A stretch of 64,000 nt of DNA from positions 1 to 64,000 of the forward strand of contig JBCCGT010000005.1 in NCBI GenBank assembly GCA_039029135.1, written 5' to 3'. Both the position numbers and the translations under genes were made by a program. Positions 1 to 8,620 of this stretch are shown here, piece by piece. The notes beneath the pieces were generated by a model that was not told where the DNA came from, ran no database searches, and saw only the letters and a program-made list of their open reading frames with translations. This DNA comes from JALZVT01 sp039029135 (lineage in GTDB: Bacteria; Pseudomonadota; Gammaproteobacteria; Pseudomonadales; Azotimanducaceae). Within the stretch, counting starts at the first letter, position 1; each line of letters starts with the position of its first letter.

Positions 1-29
1 CCCCCCGCCGCCGAATACGAGCGTGCCAG

Positions 30-824
30 TCACCGTGAATGCATGCTGGCGCTCATCATTACGTTGCGCGTGCCGGCAAGCGAGGCGCTGACATCGTCGA
101 GCGCGTAGCGCAGTTGCCAGGCGCTCTCGCGGGACGACGCGGCGTCCTCGCTGGTTCGCAGGCCGCGCTCGAGACGCATGCGCTCGGTGCGGTTCAGGTC
201 TGCCTCCGCGATCAACTGCTGCGCGGCCTCTGAGTAGATCGCGACGGTCGCCATAGAGTTACCGTGATTGAACTTCGGTACGCCCCGTTCTATGGCGTCC
301 ATGATGCGCTGACTGGCTCCGACTCGGCTCATCCGCTGCGGCGGCATGATGACGCGATCGATGACGTGGATCACGCCGTTGGACGCATCGATGTCCGTCG
401 AGACGATGCGCGCGTTGTTGATGTTGAAACCCTGCTCTGTCGCGCTGAACGATACGTTCGCGCCGGCGAGCGTTTCGACGCTGACGCCGTCTGCCAGCGC
501 GTCGCTGCCAACGCGACCCGAGACGACGTGGTACTTGAGAATCTCGGCGAGCTGGTCGCGGTTAGCGGGTTCGAGGAGGCTCGCAATCGTGCCCGCCGGT
601 AGGGCACCGAATGCGGCGTCGGTCGGCGCGAATACCGTGAGCGGGCCGTCTCCGGAGAGCGCGTCGGCCAGGCCGGCGGCCTTGGCGGCGGCGACCAGCG
701 TGTCGAACTGACCGGCCGCGACCGCCGTTTCGACGATGTTGTCGGCGCGCTTGCCGTGACCGGCGAAGACTAGCGACGGTAGCGCAATCGCCACCACGGC
801 GACGATCTTGGTGATGCTTTTCAT
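30..824 (-). CDS. Exported fasciclin (FAS1) domain protein
   Basis: Secreted or periplasmic protein with one FAS1 adhesion-type domain. I start it at the ATG at 824, where the protein begins MKSITKIVAVV with a signal peptide ending near LVFAG; an AGAGGG ribosome site lies upstream, and the longer open frame to 935 adds only a non-signal leader. The FAS1 core (about residues 25-165) shows the family's FAPTDAAF and LKYHVV motifs and an INNARI/VIHVIDRV pair near its end. About 95 further residues form a charged Arg/Glu-rich tail that I cannot assign. Such proteins are usually involved in surface adhesion; the ligand here is unknown. Monocistronic, with about 200 bases upstream before the next minus-strand gene. 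Confidence 0.85.
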   Translation of the reverse strand: MKSITKIVAVVAIALPSLVFAGHGKRADNIVETAVAAGQFDTLVAAAKAAGLADALSGDGPLTVFAPTDAAFGALPAGTIASLLEPANRDQLAEILKYHVVSGRVGSDALADGVSVETLAGANVSFSATEQGFNINNARIVSTDIDASNGVIHVIDRVIMPPQRMSRVGASQRIMDAIERGVPKFNHGNSMATVAIYSEAAQQLIAEADLNRTERMRLERGLRTSEDAASSRESAWQLRYALDDVSASLAGTRNVMMSASMHSR

Positions 825-1031
825 GGTGTTTTCCCTCTGAGGTTGAACCGTTGTCCGGGATCCGGAGCGGGCCGCATTTGCGGTGCTCAGAGGGTTATTC
901 GACGCACACGAGGATTTGGATGCAGGCGGCGACATTTTTTTCCGGACATGGATACGGCGCCGCGCCGGGGCGAGGGTGGTGTCCCAGAGGCATCGGCAGA
1001 TCGGGACCGTAAGAAGTGGCCGCTTGCCTCG

Positions 1032-1673
1032 CTAGTTCACCAGCACCGGCGCCGCCCCCACATAGGCGTCGTCTGCCAGTGCGGTGACGATAAAGTCGGC
1101 GACGCTAGCGCGGGAGATCACGCCGTTGCGCCAGGAATCGGGCTCGATCAGCACGCGATAGTCGTCGCGCGGCGGGCCGTTCGTGAGCACTCCAGGGCGA
1201 GCAATCGTCCAATCCAATTCGCTGGCCTTGATCAGCGCCTCCTGCCGCGACTTGTCGGCGTACGCCCGACCAAAAACGAGATTGAACCCGAGTCGTTGTA
1301 GGGGGTGTATGGCGGCGCCGCTGTCGCCCGCGCCGAAGCCGGTCACGGCGACCAAGCGCCGCACGCCCGCCGCCTGCATCGCGGGCAGCAGCACGTCGGT
1401 AGCGGCGCCGAACAGCGTGATCGGACCGGTCAGCAGCCGCAGATTGAGCGGCACCCCGAGGCACTGCACGACCGCGTCGACGCCGTCCAGCGCGGCGCTT
1501 ACGTCGGCGCTAACGAGCGCGTCGCCCTGCCGTTTTTCGAGCGCCTCATGCGCCAGCGTCATCGTCTGTGCGCTGCGCGCTAACGCGCGCACCTGCTGCC
1601 CCTGCGCCAGCAGCGCCTCGCACGCGGCGAGACCGATGCCGCGGCTGGCGCCAATCACGAGCGTTCTTTGCAT
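1032..1673 (-). CDS. NAD(P)-binding Rossmann oxidoreductase (atypical SDR/NmrA-like)
   Basis: Cytoplasmic 213-residue protein with an N-terminal nucleotide-binding loop GASRGIG directly after the first strand, then VRALARS, a typical atypical-SDR (NAD(P)H-binding, PF13460-like) arrangement. The ATG at 1673 is preferred over the upstream ATG at 1712 because GAGAGGT lies just before it and it places the glycine motif at the usual position near residue 8. No substrate can be read from the sequence; family members include quinone reductases, flavin reductases and redox-sensing regulators. It lies about 50 bases from the MutS-like gene on the same strand. Confidence 0.8.
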   Translation of the reverse strand: MQRTLVIGASRGIGLAACEALLAQGQQVRALARSAQTMTLAHEALEKRQGDALVSADVSAALDGVDAVVQCLGVPLNLRLLTGPITLFGAATDVLLPAMQAAGVRRLVAVTGFGAGDSGAAIHPLQRLGFNLVFGRAYADKSRQEALIKASELDWTIARPGVLTNGPPRDDYRVLIEPDSWRNGVISRASVADFIVTALADDAYVGAAPVLVN

Positions 1674-1724
1674 TCCGACCTCTCTAACTCGATTCGCCGC
1701 GACCGAGCTCACTCGCTGCGAAAA

Positions 1725-3050
1725 TCATGACTCGTGATCCAGCAGCTCGAATATGCCCTCTTCCTCCAGCACCCGCATGCCGAGTCGCTGGCTCGATACC
1801 CCCTCGCGCAGGCGATAGTCGAAGTCGAGGCGCGACTGCTGCTCGTCTGCCGCGAAATAGCCGAACGCCACCTCGGGTAGCCGACCCAGCGGCTCGGCCA
1901 GCTCGATGAGATGCGAGGTCACGACGAACAGGCAGTCGGGCTTGGTCGCTAGCAGGCTCAACACCCGGTTCGATGCGTCGAACGCGTCCTTCACGTTGGT
2001 GCCCTTGAACGGCTCGTCGAGGATCGCGACGACGCGTCCGCCCTGTGCCACGGCGCCCGCCACCGCGGCGACGCGCAGCGCCTCGGCGCGAAAATAGCTG
2101 ATGCCGTCGTGCAGATCGTCCGCCTGAGAGATCGCGGTGAACAGATGGGTCATCGGCGCGAACTCGAAGCGCGTGGCGTTGACGCCCATACCGAGGTGGG
2201 CGAGATACAGGGCGAGGGCGAGGGCGCGCAGATAGGTGGTCTTGCCCGCCATGTTGGGGCCCGTGATCAACAGTAGGCGCTCTTCCCCCAGCGTAACGGG
2301 GTTGGCGACCGCATCGGTCACGAACGGATGGGTCAGACCCTCGGCGCTGACCTTGGCGGCGCCGTCGTTGACCTCTGGCAACAGCAGGCCGTAGTCGCGG
2401 CAGACCTCCGCGAGTGCTGCCAGCGCGTCGATCTCGTACAGCAGCTCGATCAGCCGGTTCAGCTCCGCGCGCGCCGTCACGCGCAGCAGTTGGTCGACCT
2501 TCAGCCGCTGCCAGTATTTGCTCTCCGCCGCGTCCTCGGGGACCGCGTTGAACTGGTCACTCAGCTCGCGCAGCTCGTCGAGCATCGGCCCCAGTTCTCC
2601 CGCGGTCGCAGTGTCGTTGAGCGCAGCCAGAAACACCTGCAAGGCGGCGAATAGACGGGCGGCGACCTCCAACCCGCGAGTGATGCGGCTGTAGAAGCGG
2701 TCGTCGCCGGCGCGGAGCGACGACGCCTCCAGCATGAACTCCACCCGATTGGTCGTGCTGATGACCGGCACGCTGTCGCGCAGGTACTTGTCGACGGTCA
2801 TGACCAGGTAGCCCGAGGGCAGGGCAGCGAAGGCGGGTCGATGATCGTTCACGAACGTCAGGGCGGACTGGGTGGCGAGTATCGCGTCGGCGTCGGCCGC
2901 GGGGGCGCGCATGCGGCGCTGCAGCGCCGCCTCGCCGCCGAGCGTTGCGCAGCGGTTCAGATAGTTGAAGACCGAGCGCTCGGAGTCGAACAGGTCCAGG
3001 TCCAGCATGGTCTGCTCGTCGAGCAGCAGTCGGTCCGCGGGCGTTGCCAT
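1725..3050 (-). CDS. MutS-family ATPase lacking the mismatch-recognition domain
   Basis: About 441 residues with the MutS core (domain III) and ATPase (domain V) only. Visible motifs are Walker A GPNMAGKTTYLR (about residue 267), the MutS signature region DDLHDGISYFRAE, Walker B VVAILDEP and the following TSH. There is no N-terminal domain I with the Phe-X-Glu mismatch wedge, so it is not the mismatch-repair MutS; it resembles short MutS-related proteins of unknown role. The open frame continues upstream to 3749, but that part is antisense to lgt; I start at MATPADRL (3050). It diverges from lgt across about 145 bases. The exact start is uncertain because GTG/TTG codons upstream cannot be excluded. 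Confidence 0.82.
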   Translation of the reverse strand: MATPADRLLLDEQTMLDLDLFDSERSVFNYLNRCATLGGEAALQRRMRAPAADADAILATQSALTFVNDHRPAFAALPSGYLVMTVDKYLRDSVPVISTTNRVEFMLEASSLRAGDDRFYSRITRGLEVAARLFAALQVFLAALNDTATAGELGPMLDELRELSDQFNAVPEDAAESKYWQRLKVDQLLRVTARAELNRLIELLYEIDALAALAEVCRDYGLLLPEVNDGAAKVSAEGLTHPFVTDAVANPVTLGEERLLLITGPNMAGKTTYLRALALALYLAHLGMGVNATRFEFAPMTHLFTAISQADDLHDGISYFRAEALRVAAVAGAVAQGGRVVAILDEPFKGTNVKDAFDASNRVLSLLATKPDCLFVVTSHLIELAEPLGRLPEVAFGYFAADEQQSRLDFDYRLREGVSSQRLGMRVLEEEGIFELLDHES

Positions 3051-3194
3051 GGCGCTATTGGGGCACAGTTGCGCGAGGCTGACCAGCGGTCCGCGCAGAC
3101 TGCATGCCGCTGGGTCCGCGACGCCCGATGAACCTGAGGCGCGACCCACGGTCGCCGCGTAGAATCCTCGCCGTACTCGACTATCCGGCGCCCC

Positions 3195-4034
3195 ATGCAC
3201 TATCCCGTCCTCGATCCCATCATCGTCTCGCTCGGGCCGCTGGCGCTGCGCTGGTACGGGCTGTCCTATCTCGCCGGCTTCGTTGTCTGCTGGTGGCTCG
3301 GGCGACGCCGCGCGCAGCGCCTCAGCGGCTGGGGCGAGGCCTGGAGCGACGACGACGTCGCCGATCTCGTGTTTTACGGCGCGATGGGCGCCGTGCTCGG
3401 CGGTCGCGTCGGCTACGTCCTGTTCTACGGCTTCGAGCGCTTCCTCAGCGACCCCGTCTGGCTGCTGCGGATCTGGGATGGCGGCATGAGTTTTCATGGC
3501 GGGCTGATCGGCGTGCTGCTGGCGTTCGCGCTCTTCGGCATGCGCACCAATCGCAGCTTTCTGCAGGTGGCCGACTTCATGGCGCCGCTGTGCCCGCCGG
3601 GCCTGGGCTTCGGCCGCCTGGCCAACTTCATCAACACCGAGCTGCCGGGCCGCGTCACGGACGCGCCGACCGGTCTCGTCTACCCCTGTGAGGCGGTCTA
3701 TCAGTTCAACCCGCTGTGCCTGGGTGAGTGGGAGAACGTCGCGCGTCACCCGTCGCCCTTGTATCAGGCCGCGACGGAAGGGCTGCTGCTGTTTCTATTG
3801 CTGTGGTGGTTCGCGTCCCGGCCGCGCGGTCGCGGTGCGGTCGCCGGGCTGTTTCTGTTGGGCTACGGCTGCTTTCGATTCGGCACAGAGTTTTTCCGCC
3901 AGCCGGATGCGGGGCTGGGCTTTATTGCGTTCGACTGGCTGTCGATGGGGCAGCTGCTGTCGCTGCCCATGGTGCTCGCCGGTGGTATGCTGCTGCTCTG
4001 GTCGCGCGGGCAGAAAATGACGGGAAACGCCTGA
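3195..4034 (+). CDS. lgt: Prolipoprotein diacylglyceryl transferase
   Basis: Inner-membrane enzyme that transfers diacylglycerol from phosphatidylglycerol to the lipobox cysteine of prolipoproteins. The 279 residues contain several membrane helices, the HGGLIG motif after SFHG (about residue 100) and the family signature GRLANFINTELPGR (about 140-153). Length is normal. It is followed by thyA as in many gammaproteobacteria. The window encodes several predicted lipoproteins (spondin protein, LamG protein, esterase, GlpV-like) that would be substrates. Confidence 0.96.
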   Translation: MHYPVLDPIIVSLGPLALRWYGLSYLAGFVVCWWLGRRRAQRLSGWGEAWSDDDVADLVFYGAMGAVLGGRVGYVLFYGFERFLSDPVWLLRIWDGGMSFHGGLIGVLLAFALFGMRTNRSFLQVADFMAPLCPPGLGFGRLANFINTELPGRVTDAPTGLVYPCEAVYQFNPLCLGEWENVARHPSPLYQAATEGLLLFLLLWWFASRPRGRGAVAGLFLLGYGCFRFGTEFFRQPDAGLGFIAFDWLSMGQLLSLPMVLAGGMLLLWSRGQKMTGNA

Positions 4035-4046
4035 AACGCCGGTTTT

Positions 4047-4080
4047 TGCTGGCTTTTTCGGCCTTATCCACAGGCCAGCA
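4047..4080 (+). promoter_or_regulatory. DnaA-box-like 9-mer inside an inverted repeat upstream of thyA
   Basis: The nine bases TTATCCACA at 4064-4072 match the DnaA-box consensus exactly. They lie between the inverted arms TGCTGGC (4047-4053) and GCCAGCA (4074-4080), 107 bases before the thyA start and just after the lgt stop. It could be a DnaA-responsive control site for dTMP synthesis, or a hairpin/terminator of lgt; a single 9-mer can arise by chance. Confidence 0.4.
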
Positions 4081-4186
4081 CCCTTAGGCAATAGGTCACG
4101 CGGTCAAATCCGGCCCGGCGCAATGCGTTCGCGAAGACGCATAATTGCGCACACAGACTCATACCGATCACGCCAACGAATACGAG

Positions 4187-4981
4187 ATGCAACAGTACCT
4201 GACACTCCTGCGCAAAGTGCGCGACGAAGGCGTCGTGAAAGACGACCGCACCGGCACGGGCACGCGCAGCCTGTTCGGCTATCAGATGCGCTTCGACCTG
4301 GGCGCGGGTTTTCCGCTCGTCACCACCAAGAAAGTGTTCATGAAGGGCATCGTGCACGAGCTGCTGTGGTTCCTGCAGGGATCGACCAACGTGCGCTATC
4401 TGCAGGAACACAACGTGCGTATCTGGGACGAATGGGCGGACGAGAACGGCGAGCTCGGCCCCGTATACGGGTCCCAGTGGCGCAGTTGGCCCACGCCCAG
4501 CGGTGAGCGTATCGACCAGATCGCCAAGGTCGTGGAGAGCATTCGCACCAACCCCGACTCGCGCCGGCACATCGTCTCGGCCTGGAACGTCGCCGAGGTC
4601 GACAGCATGGCGCTGCCGCCGTGTCACACCATGTTTCAGTTCTACGTAGCGGCGGGCCGGCTGTCCTGCCAGCTCTATCAGCGCAGCGGCGACGTCTTTC
4701 TGGGCGTGCCGTTCAACATCGCCTCCTACGCACTGTTGACGCTTATGGTCGCGCAGGTGTGCGACCTGGAACCCGGCGACTTCGTGCACACCCTGGGAGA
4801 CGCGCACCTTTACAGCAATCACATCGAGCAGGCCGACCTGCAGCTCACGCGCGTGCCGCAGCCGCTGCCGACCCTGCACCTGAACCCCGATGTTCGCGAG
4901 ATCGACGGCTTCCGCTACGAGGACATCCGTCTCGAGGGATACAGCTCTCACGGCACGATCAAGGCGCCGATCGCGGTCTGA
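4187..4981 (+). CDS. thyA: Thymidylate synthase
   Basis: Converts dUMP to dTMP using methylene-tetrahydrofolate. I start at the ATG at 4187 (MQQYLTLL), which gives 264 residues, the same as the Escherichia coli enzyme; the frame is open to 4145 but that adds an unconserved leader. The catalytic cysteine lies in ALPPCHTMFQF (about residue 146), followed by SCQLYQRSGDVFLGVPFNIASYA with the dUMP-binding residues. folA follows after 20 bases, so the methyl donor and the enzyme that recycles its dihydrofolate product are co-encoded. Confidence 0.97.
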   Translation: MQQYLTLLRKVRDEGVVKDDRTGTGTRSLFGYQMRFDLGAGFPLVTTKKVFMKGIVHELLWFLQGSTNVRYLQEHNVRIWDEWADENGELGPVYGSQWRSWPTPSGERIDQIAKVVESIRTNPDSRRHIVSAWNVAEVDSMALPPCHTMFQFYVAAGRLSCQLYQRSGDVFLGVPFNIASYALLTLMVAQVCDLEPGDFVHTLGDAHLYSNHIEQADLQLTRVPQPLPTLHLNPDVREIDGFRYEDIRLEGYSSHGTIKAPIAV

Positions 4982-5001
4982 TCGCGCCCGATGGCTGCAG
5001 C

Positions 5002-5505
5002 ATGAAAATCGCGCTGATCTGGGCCATGACGCGCAACCGCGTCATCGGGCGGGACAACGACCTGCCCTGGCACCTGCCGGACGACCTGCGCTACTTCATG
5101 CGCACCACTACGGGCCACCCGGTGATCATGGGGCGCGCGACCTTCGAGTCCGTCGGCGCGCGCCCGCTGCCCAGGCGTCTGAATATCATTCTGACCTCGC
5201 GGCCGCAGAGCTGGCAGGGCGTCGAGGTCACGCCGTCGCTGGATGACGCGCTGGATATCGCCCGCGCGCGCTGCGCCGAGGACGGGGTGGAGCGCTGCTT
5301 CGTCGCGGGCGGCAGTGGTGTGTACCGCACGGCGCTGCCGCTGGCCGATGAGCTGTTCATTACCGAGATCGACGCGGAGATCGAGGGCGACACCTACTTC
5401 CCCGAATTCGATCGCACCGCGTGGCGGCTGGTGGTGAGCGATCCCCACCCGATCGACGACCGCCACGCGCATGCCTTCAGCATGAATCGCTACGAGCGCG
5501 CCTGA
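5002..5505 (+). CDS. folA: Dihydrofolate reductase
   Basis: Reduces dihydrofolate to tetrahydrofolate with NADPH. The 167 residues show IGRDNDLPWHLPDD (substrate-binding Asp/Trp region near residues 17-30), a GHPVIMGRATFES segment, and GGSGVYRTALP for NADPH binding. It sits 20 bases behind thyA. The ATG at 5002 begins MKIALIWAMTRNRVIG, standard for the family; the long open frame upstream is a shadow of thyA. The next gene starts 11 bases after its stop. Confidence 0.97.
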   Translation: MKIALIWAMTRNRVIGRDNDLPWHLPDDLRYFMRTTTGHPVIMGRATFESVGARPLPRRLNIILTSRPQSWQGVEVTPSLDDALDIARARCAEDGVERCFVAGGSGVYRTALPLADELFITEIDAEIEGDTYFPEFDRTAWRLVVSDPHPIDDRHAHAFSMNRYERA

Positions 5506-5516
5506 GCAAGGCCGAC

Positions 5517-6518
5517 GTGACCGCGCTCGGCATTTGCGTCAATCCGATGTCGGGTCGCGACGTGCGCCGACTCGCCGGCCGCGCGAGCAACATGACGCAC
5601 GAGGCCAAACGCGACATCGTCGCGCGCATCGCCACCGGCGCCGATGCGGTCGGGGTAACCGATATCTACGTCACACGGGAACCCTTTCAAATCGCGGCGG
5701 CTGCGCTCGACCAGCTGCCGCTGAACGCGCGCGTGCACGTGATCGAGCATCGGCTGCGCAACGACGCCCGCGACACCGAGGCGAGCCTGGACGCCTACCT
5801 CGCGGCCGGCGCGCGCGCCTTCGTGTCCCTCGGCGGCGACGGCACCAATCGGGCGATCGTGCGCACGCTGCTGAGCAAGCCCAAGGCTGCGCGCGACGAC
5901 GTCGTGCTGGTGCCGCTGTCGACCGGCACCAACAACGTCTACCCCCTGCTCGCCGAACCGACCATCGCCGGCCTGGTGGCCGGCCTGTACGCGCGCGGCA
6001 TGGCGCCGCTGGAACTCACTCGGCGATCGAAGGTTTTGCATGTGCGCCTGCCCGGCGGTGCCGCGGACGTGGGACTGATCGACGCCGTGCTGCTGCGCCG
6101 GGATCACGTCGGCAACCTGCTGCCGTTCGACGCCGACAAGCTCGGCCAGCTCGTACTGACGCGTGCCGAGCCGGATGCGGTCGGCATGTCGCCGATCGGC
6201 GGCTACCTCGACGTGGTCGACGCGGACGAGGATGCGGGTCTGGTCGTCCATCTGGGCGGCGACCAGCGTCTGAACGCGCCGCTGTCGCCGGGGCTGTTCG
6301 GTCGTGTTGCGATCGCCGGCCATCACCGGCTGCCGTTCGATACGCCGGTCATGCTGAGCGGCCCCGGCGTCGTTGCGCTGGACGGCGATCGGGACCACAG
6401 GCTCGACGCCGGCGCAGCGGCGAGTGTGACCATTCGCCGCGACGGTCCCCGGGTGCCCGACCTCGCGGCGGTCATGCGCCACGCGAGCCGCATCGGTATC
6501 ATGGCCGGGCTTTCCTGA
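5517..6518 (+). CDS. ATP-NAD kinase family protein (AcoX-like)
   Basis: A 333-residue relative of NAD kinase: it has the diagnostic GGDGTNR (about residues 105-111) and STGTNNVYP, plus an opening ICVNPMSGRDVRR like AcoX-type proteins. I start at the GTG at 5517, 11 bases after the folA stop, with AAGG upstream; the frame is open further into folA but only as overlap. Known family members phosphorylate NAD or are accessory proteins of acetoin/ketone dehydrogenase operons; no such operon is present here, so the substrate is unknown. It is probably co-transcribed with thyA-folA, and fabV follows after 54 bases. Confidence 0.8.
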   Translation: MTALGICVNPMSGRDVRRLAGRASNMTHEAKRDIVARIATGADAVGVTDIYVTREPFQIAAAALDQLPLNARVHVIEHRLRNDARDTEASLDAYLAAGARAFVSLGGDGTNRAIVRTLLSKPKAARDDVVLVPLSTGTNNVYPLLAEPTIAGLVAGLYARGMAPLELTRRSKVLHVRLPGGAADVGLIDAVLLRRDHVGNLLPFDADKLGQLVLTRAEPDAVGMSPIGGYLDVVDADEDAGLVVHLGGDQRLNAPLSPGLFGRVAIAGHHRLPFDTPVMLSGPGVVALDGDRDHRLDAGAAASVTIRRDGPRVPDLAAVMRHASRIGIMAGLS

Positions 6519-6572
6519 ATATCTGTTTGCTCGCGCTGCTCACGCCGTTCGCGGGTATCGAAGGACCACTCG

Positions 6573-7748
6573 ATGATCATCAAACCCAGAATTCGCGGCT
6601 TCATCTGCACGACCGCGCACCCGACGGGCTGTGCCGCGCACGTGGCGGAGCAGATCGATCTGGTCCGCGGTCGCGGCCCGCTGCAGGACGGGCCGAAGCG
6701 CGTCCTGGTACTGGGCGCGTCCGGGGGCTATGGCCTGGCGTCGCGCATCGTCAGCGCCTTCGGTGCGGGTGCGGCGACCATCGGCGTGTCGTTCGAGAAG
6801 GGGCCGACCGAGAAGAAGACGGCTTCGGCCGGCTGGTACAACAACAAGGCGTTCGACGAGGCCGCGGACGCCGCCGGCCTGTACACGCACACCGTCGATG
6901 CCGACGCCTTCGCCGATGAGACCAAGGCGCAGATCGTCGAGCGCATCCGAGCGGATTTGGGTCAGATCGATCTGTTGGTCTATAGCCTGGCCTCGCCCGT
7001 GCGCCAGCACCCGAAGACCGGCGAGCTGCATCGCAGCAGCATCAAGCCGCTGGGTGGCACCCATCAGGTGAAGACGCTGCACGTCGAGCGCGGAGAGGTT
7101 TCAGAGATTGAACTGGAACCGGCGGACGAGGAAGAGACCGCAAACACCGTCGCCGTCATGGGCGGCGAGGACTGGGAGCTGTGGATCGATGCGCTCGCGG
7201 ACGCGGGCGTACTCGCCGATGGTTTCCGCAGCGTCGCGTTTACTTACATCGGCAGCGAGCTGACATGGCCGATCTACTGGCACGGCACGCTGGGTAAGGC
7301 GAAGGAAGATCTGGACCGCGCCGCGGGCGAGCTGCGCGAGAAGCTCGCGGCCGTCAACGGCGACGCCCGCGTCGCCTCGCTGAAGGCGGTGGTGACGCAG
7401 GCGAGCTCGGCCATTCCCGTCGTGCCGCTGTACGCATCGCTGTTGTTTCAGGTTATGAAAGATCGTGACCTGCACGAAACGCCGATCGAGCACATCGATC
7501 GGCTGTTTCGCGAACTGCTGTTTTCCGGCGCCGACCCCGCCTATGACGACGCGGGCCGCATTCGCGTCGACGACATCGAGCTATCCGATGAGATACAGGG
7601 CGAGGTAAAGGCGCTGTGGCCGCAGGTGACGACGGAGAACGTGCTGGATCTGTCCGATCTGGAGGGTTTCCGCCTCGATTTTCTGCGCATTTTTGGTTTT
7701 GGCATCGCCGGCGTCGACTACGACGCTGACGTGTCGCCGCTGGGGTAG
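6573..7748 (+). CDS. fabV: NADH-dependent trans-2-enoyl-ACP/CoA reductase
   Basis: Catalyses the last reductive step of fatty-acid elongation; FabV-type enzymes are the triclosan-resistant alternative to FabI. The 391 residues fit the family (about 400). The start MIIKPRIRGFICTTAHP is typical, the Rossmann loop VLVLGASGGYGLASRI is near residues 45-60, and the characteristic Tyr-X8-Lys catalytic pair is visible as YWHGTLGKAK. I see no other enoyl-ACP reductase in the window. Confidence 0.95.
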   Translation: MIIKPRIRGFICTTAHPTGCAAHVAEQIDLVRGRGPLQDGPKRVLVLGASGGYGLASRIVSAFGAGAATIGVSFEKGPTEKKTASAGWYNNKAFDEAADAAGLYTHTVDADAFADETKAQIVERIRADLGQIDLLVYSLASPVRQHPKTGELHRSSIKPLGGTHQVKTLHVERGEVSEIELEPADEEETANTVAVMGGEDWELWIDALADAGVLADGFRSVAFTYIGSELTWPIYWHGTLGKAKEDLDRAAGELREKLAAVNGDARVASLKAVVTQASSAIPVVPLYASLLFQVMKDRDLHETPIEHIDRLFRELLFSGADPAYDDAGRIRVDDIELSDEIQGEVKALWPQVTTENVLDLSDLEGFRLDFLRIFGFGIAGVDYDADVSPLG

Positions 7749-7752
7749 ATCG

Positions 7753-8589
7753 ATGTTGCTGCCGTTACCTGATTCAAGCCCGCGCGCGTTCGGTCTGCAG
7801 GCTGGTAGCTTCCCGTTCGGCGCTCGCGCGCGGATCGCCGCGCGGGTTCTCGGCGCTGCCTGCCTGTTGTTGGGCGCGTTCGGCTGCGCGGACGGCGAGC
7901 GCCCGATCCCGCCGTCCTCCACCGAGCAGGCGGCGCCGCCGACCGAACAGGCCGCTCCGGCTGCCCTACCTAAAGCGGCTCCGCCGCTTGAAGGTGCCGA
8001 TGGGGAGGCCGCGGAGCGCGTGCTGCTGGAGACGGAACGCGGCGAGATCGAGATCGAGATCTATCCGACCCGCGCGCCGCAGTCTGCGATGAACTTTCTC
8101 GCCTATGTCGAGCAGGGACACTACGAGGGGGCGACGCTGTATCGGGTGACACGGCGCGGCGTCGGCGGCTCTTCCATCAGCGTGGTGCAGGGCGGCCTGC
8201 TGGCGGAGACGATGGCGGGCGATGGCAGCGAGTACGAAGAGCCCGACCGACCGCTGCCGCCGATCGAGCACGAACCCACGACGCTGACCGGCATTCCCAA
8301 CGAGCGCGGCACGATTGCGTACGCGCGGCTGGCCCCGGGCACCGCCGGCTCCGAGTTCTTCTTCAACATCGAAGACAACCGCGTGCTCGACACGGGCGAG
8401 GGTGGGCCGGAGCGCGACGGGTTTGGCTACGCGACCTTTGGCCGCGTGCTGCGCGGCATGGACGTACTGGAGGCGATCCAGGCGCTGCCCGCGGACGGCG
8501 CGGCCGGCATCGAGATGCTGCGGGGGCAGATCCTGCGAGAACCCGTGACCATTCACAGCGCCCGCTGGCTGGTCGACGACGCCGAGTAA
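7753..8589 (+). CDS. Exported cyclophilin-type peptidyl-prolyl isomerase
   Basis: About 278 residues. The N-terminus has a hydrophobic stretch (VLGAACLLLGAFGC) ending in a cysteine, resembling a weak lipobox, then an Ala/Pro-rich linker and a cyclophilin domain from about residue 93 (LLETERGEIEIEIYPTRAPQSAMNFL, and FFFNIEDN later). It would catalyse proline isomerisation in the periplasm. The ATG at 7753 lies 4 bases after the fabV stop. The VWA protein follows after 31 bases, so the two envelope proteins may share a transcript. Confidence 0.85.
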   Translation: MLLPLPDSSPRAFGLQAGSFPFGARARIAARVLGAACLLLGAFGCADGERPIPPSSTEQAAPPTEQAAPAALPKAAPPLEGADGEAAERVLLETERGEIEIEIYPTRAPQSAMNFLAYVEQGHYEGATLYRVTRRGVGGSSISVVQGGLLAETMAGDGSEYEEPDRPLPPIEHEPTTLTGIPNERGTIAYARLAPGTAGSEFFFNIEDNRVLDTGEGGPERDGFGYATFGRVLRGMDVLEAIQALPADGAAGIEMLRGQILREPVTIHSARWLVDDAE

Positions 8590-8620
8590 CGCCCAAATAA
8601 AGCGAGAGCGAGGGAACGCC

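Noticed and set aside
3051..3749. N-terminal extension of the MutS-like protein
   Set aside because: Antisense to lgt and lacks any mismatch-recognition domain pattern.
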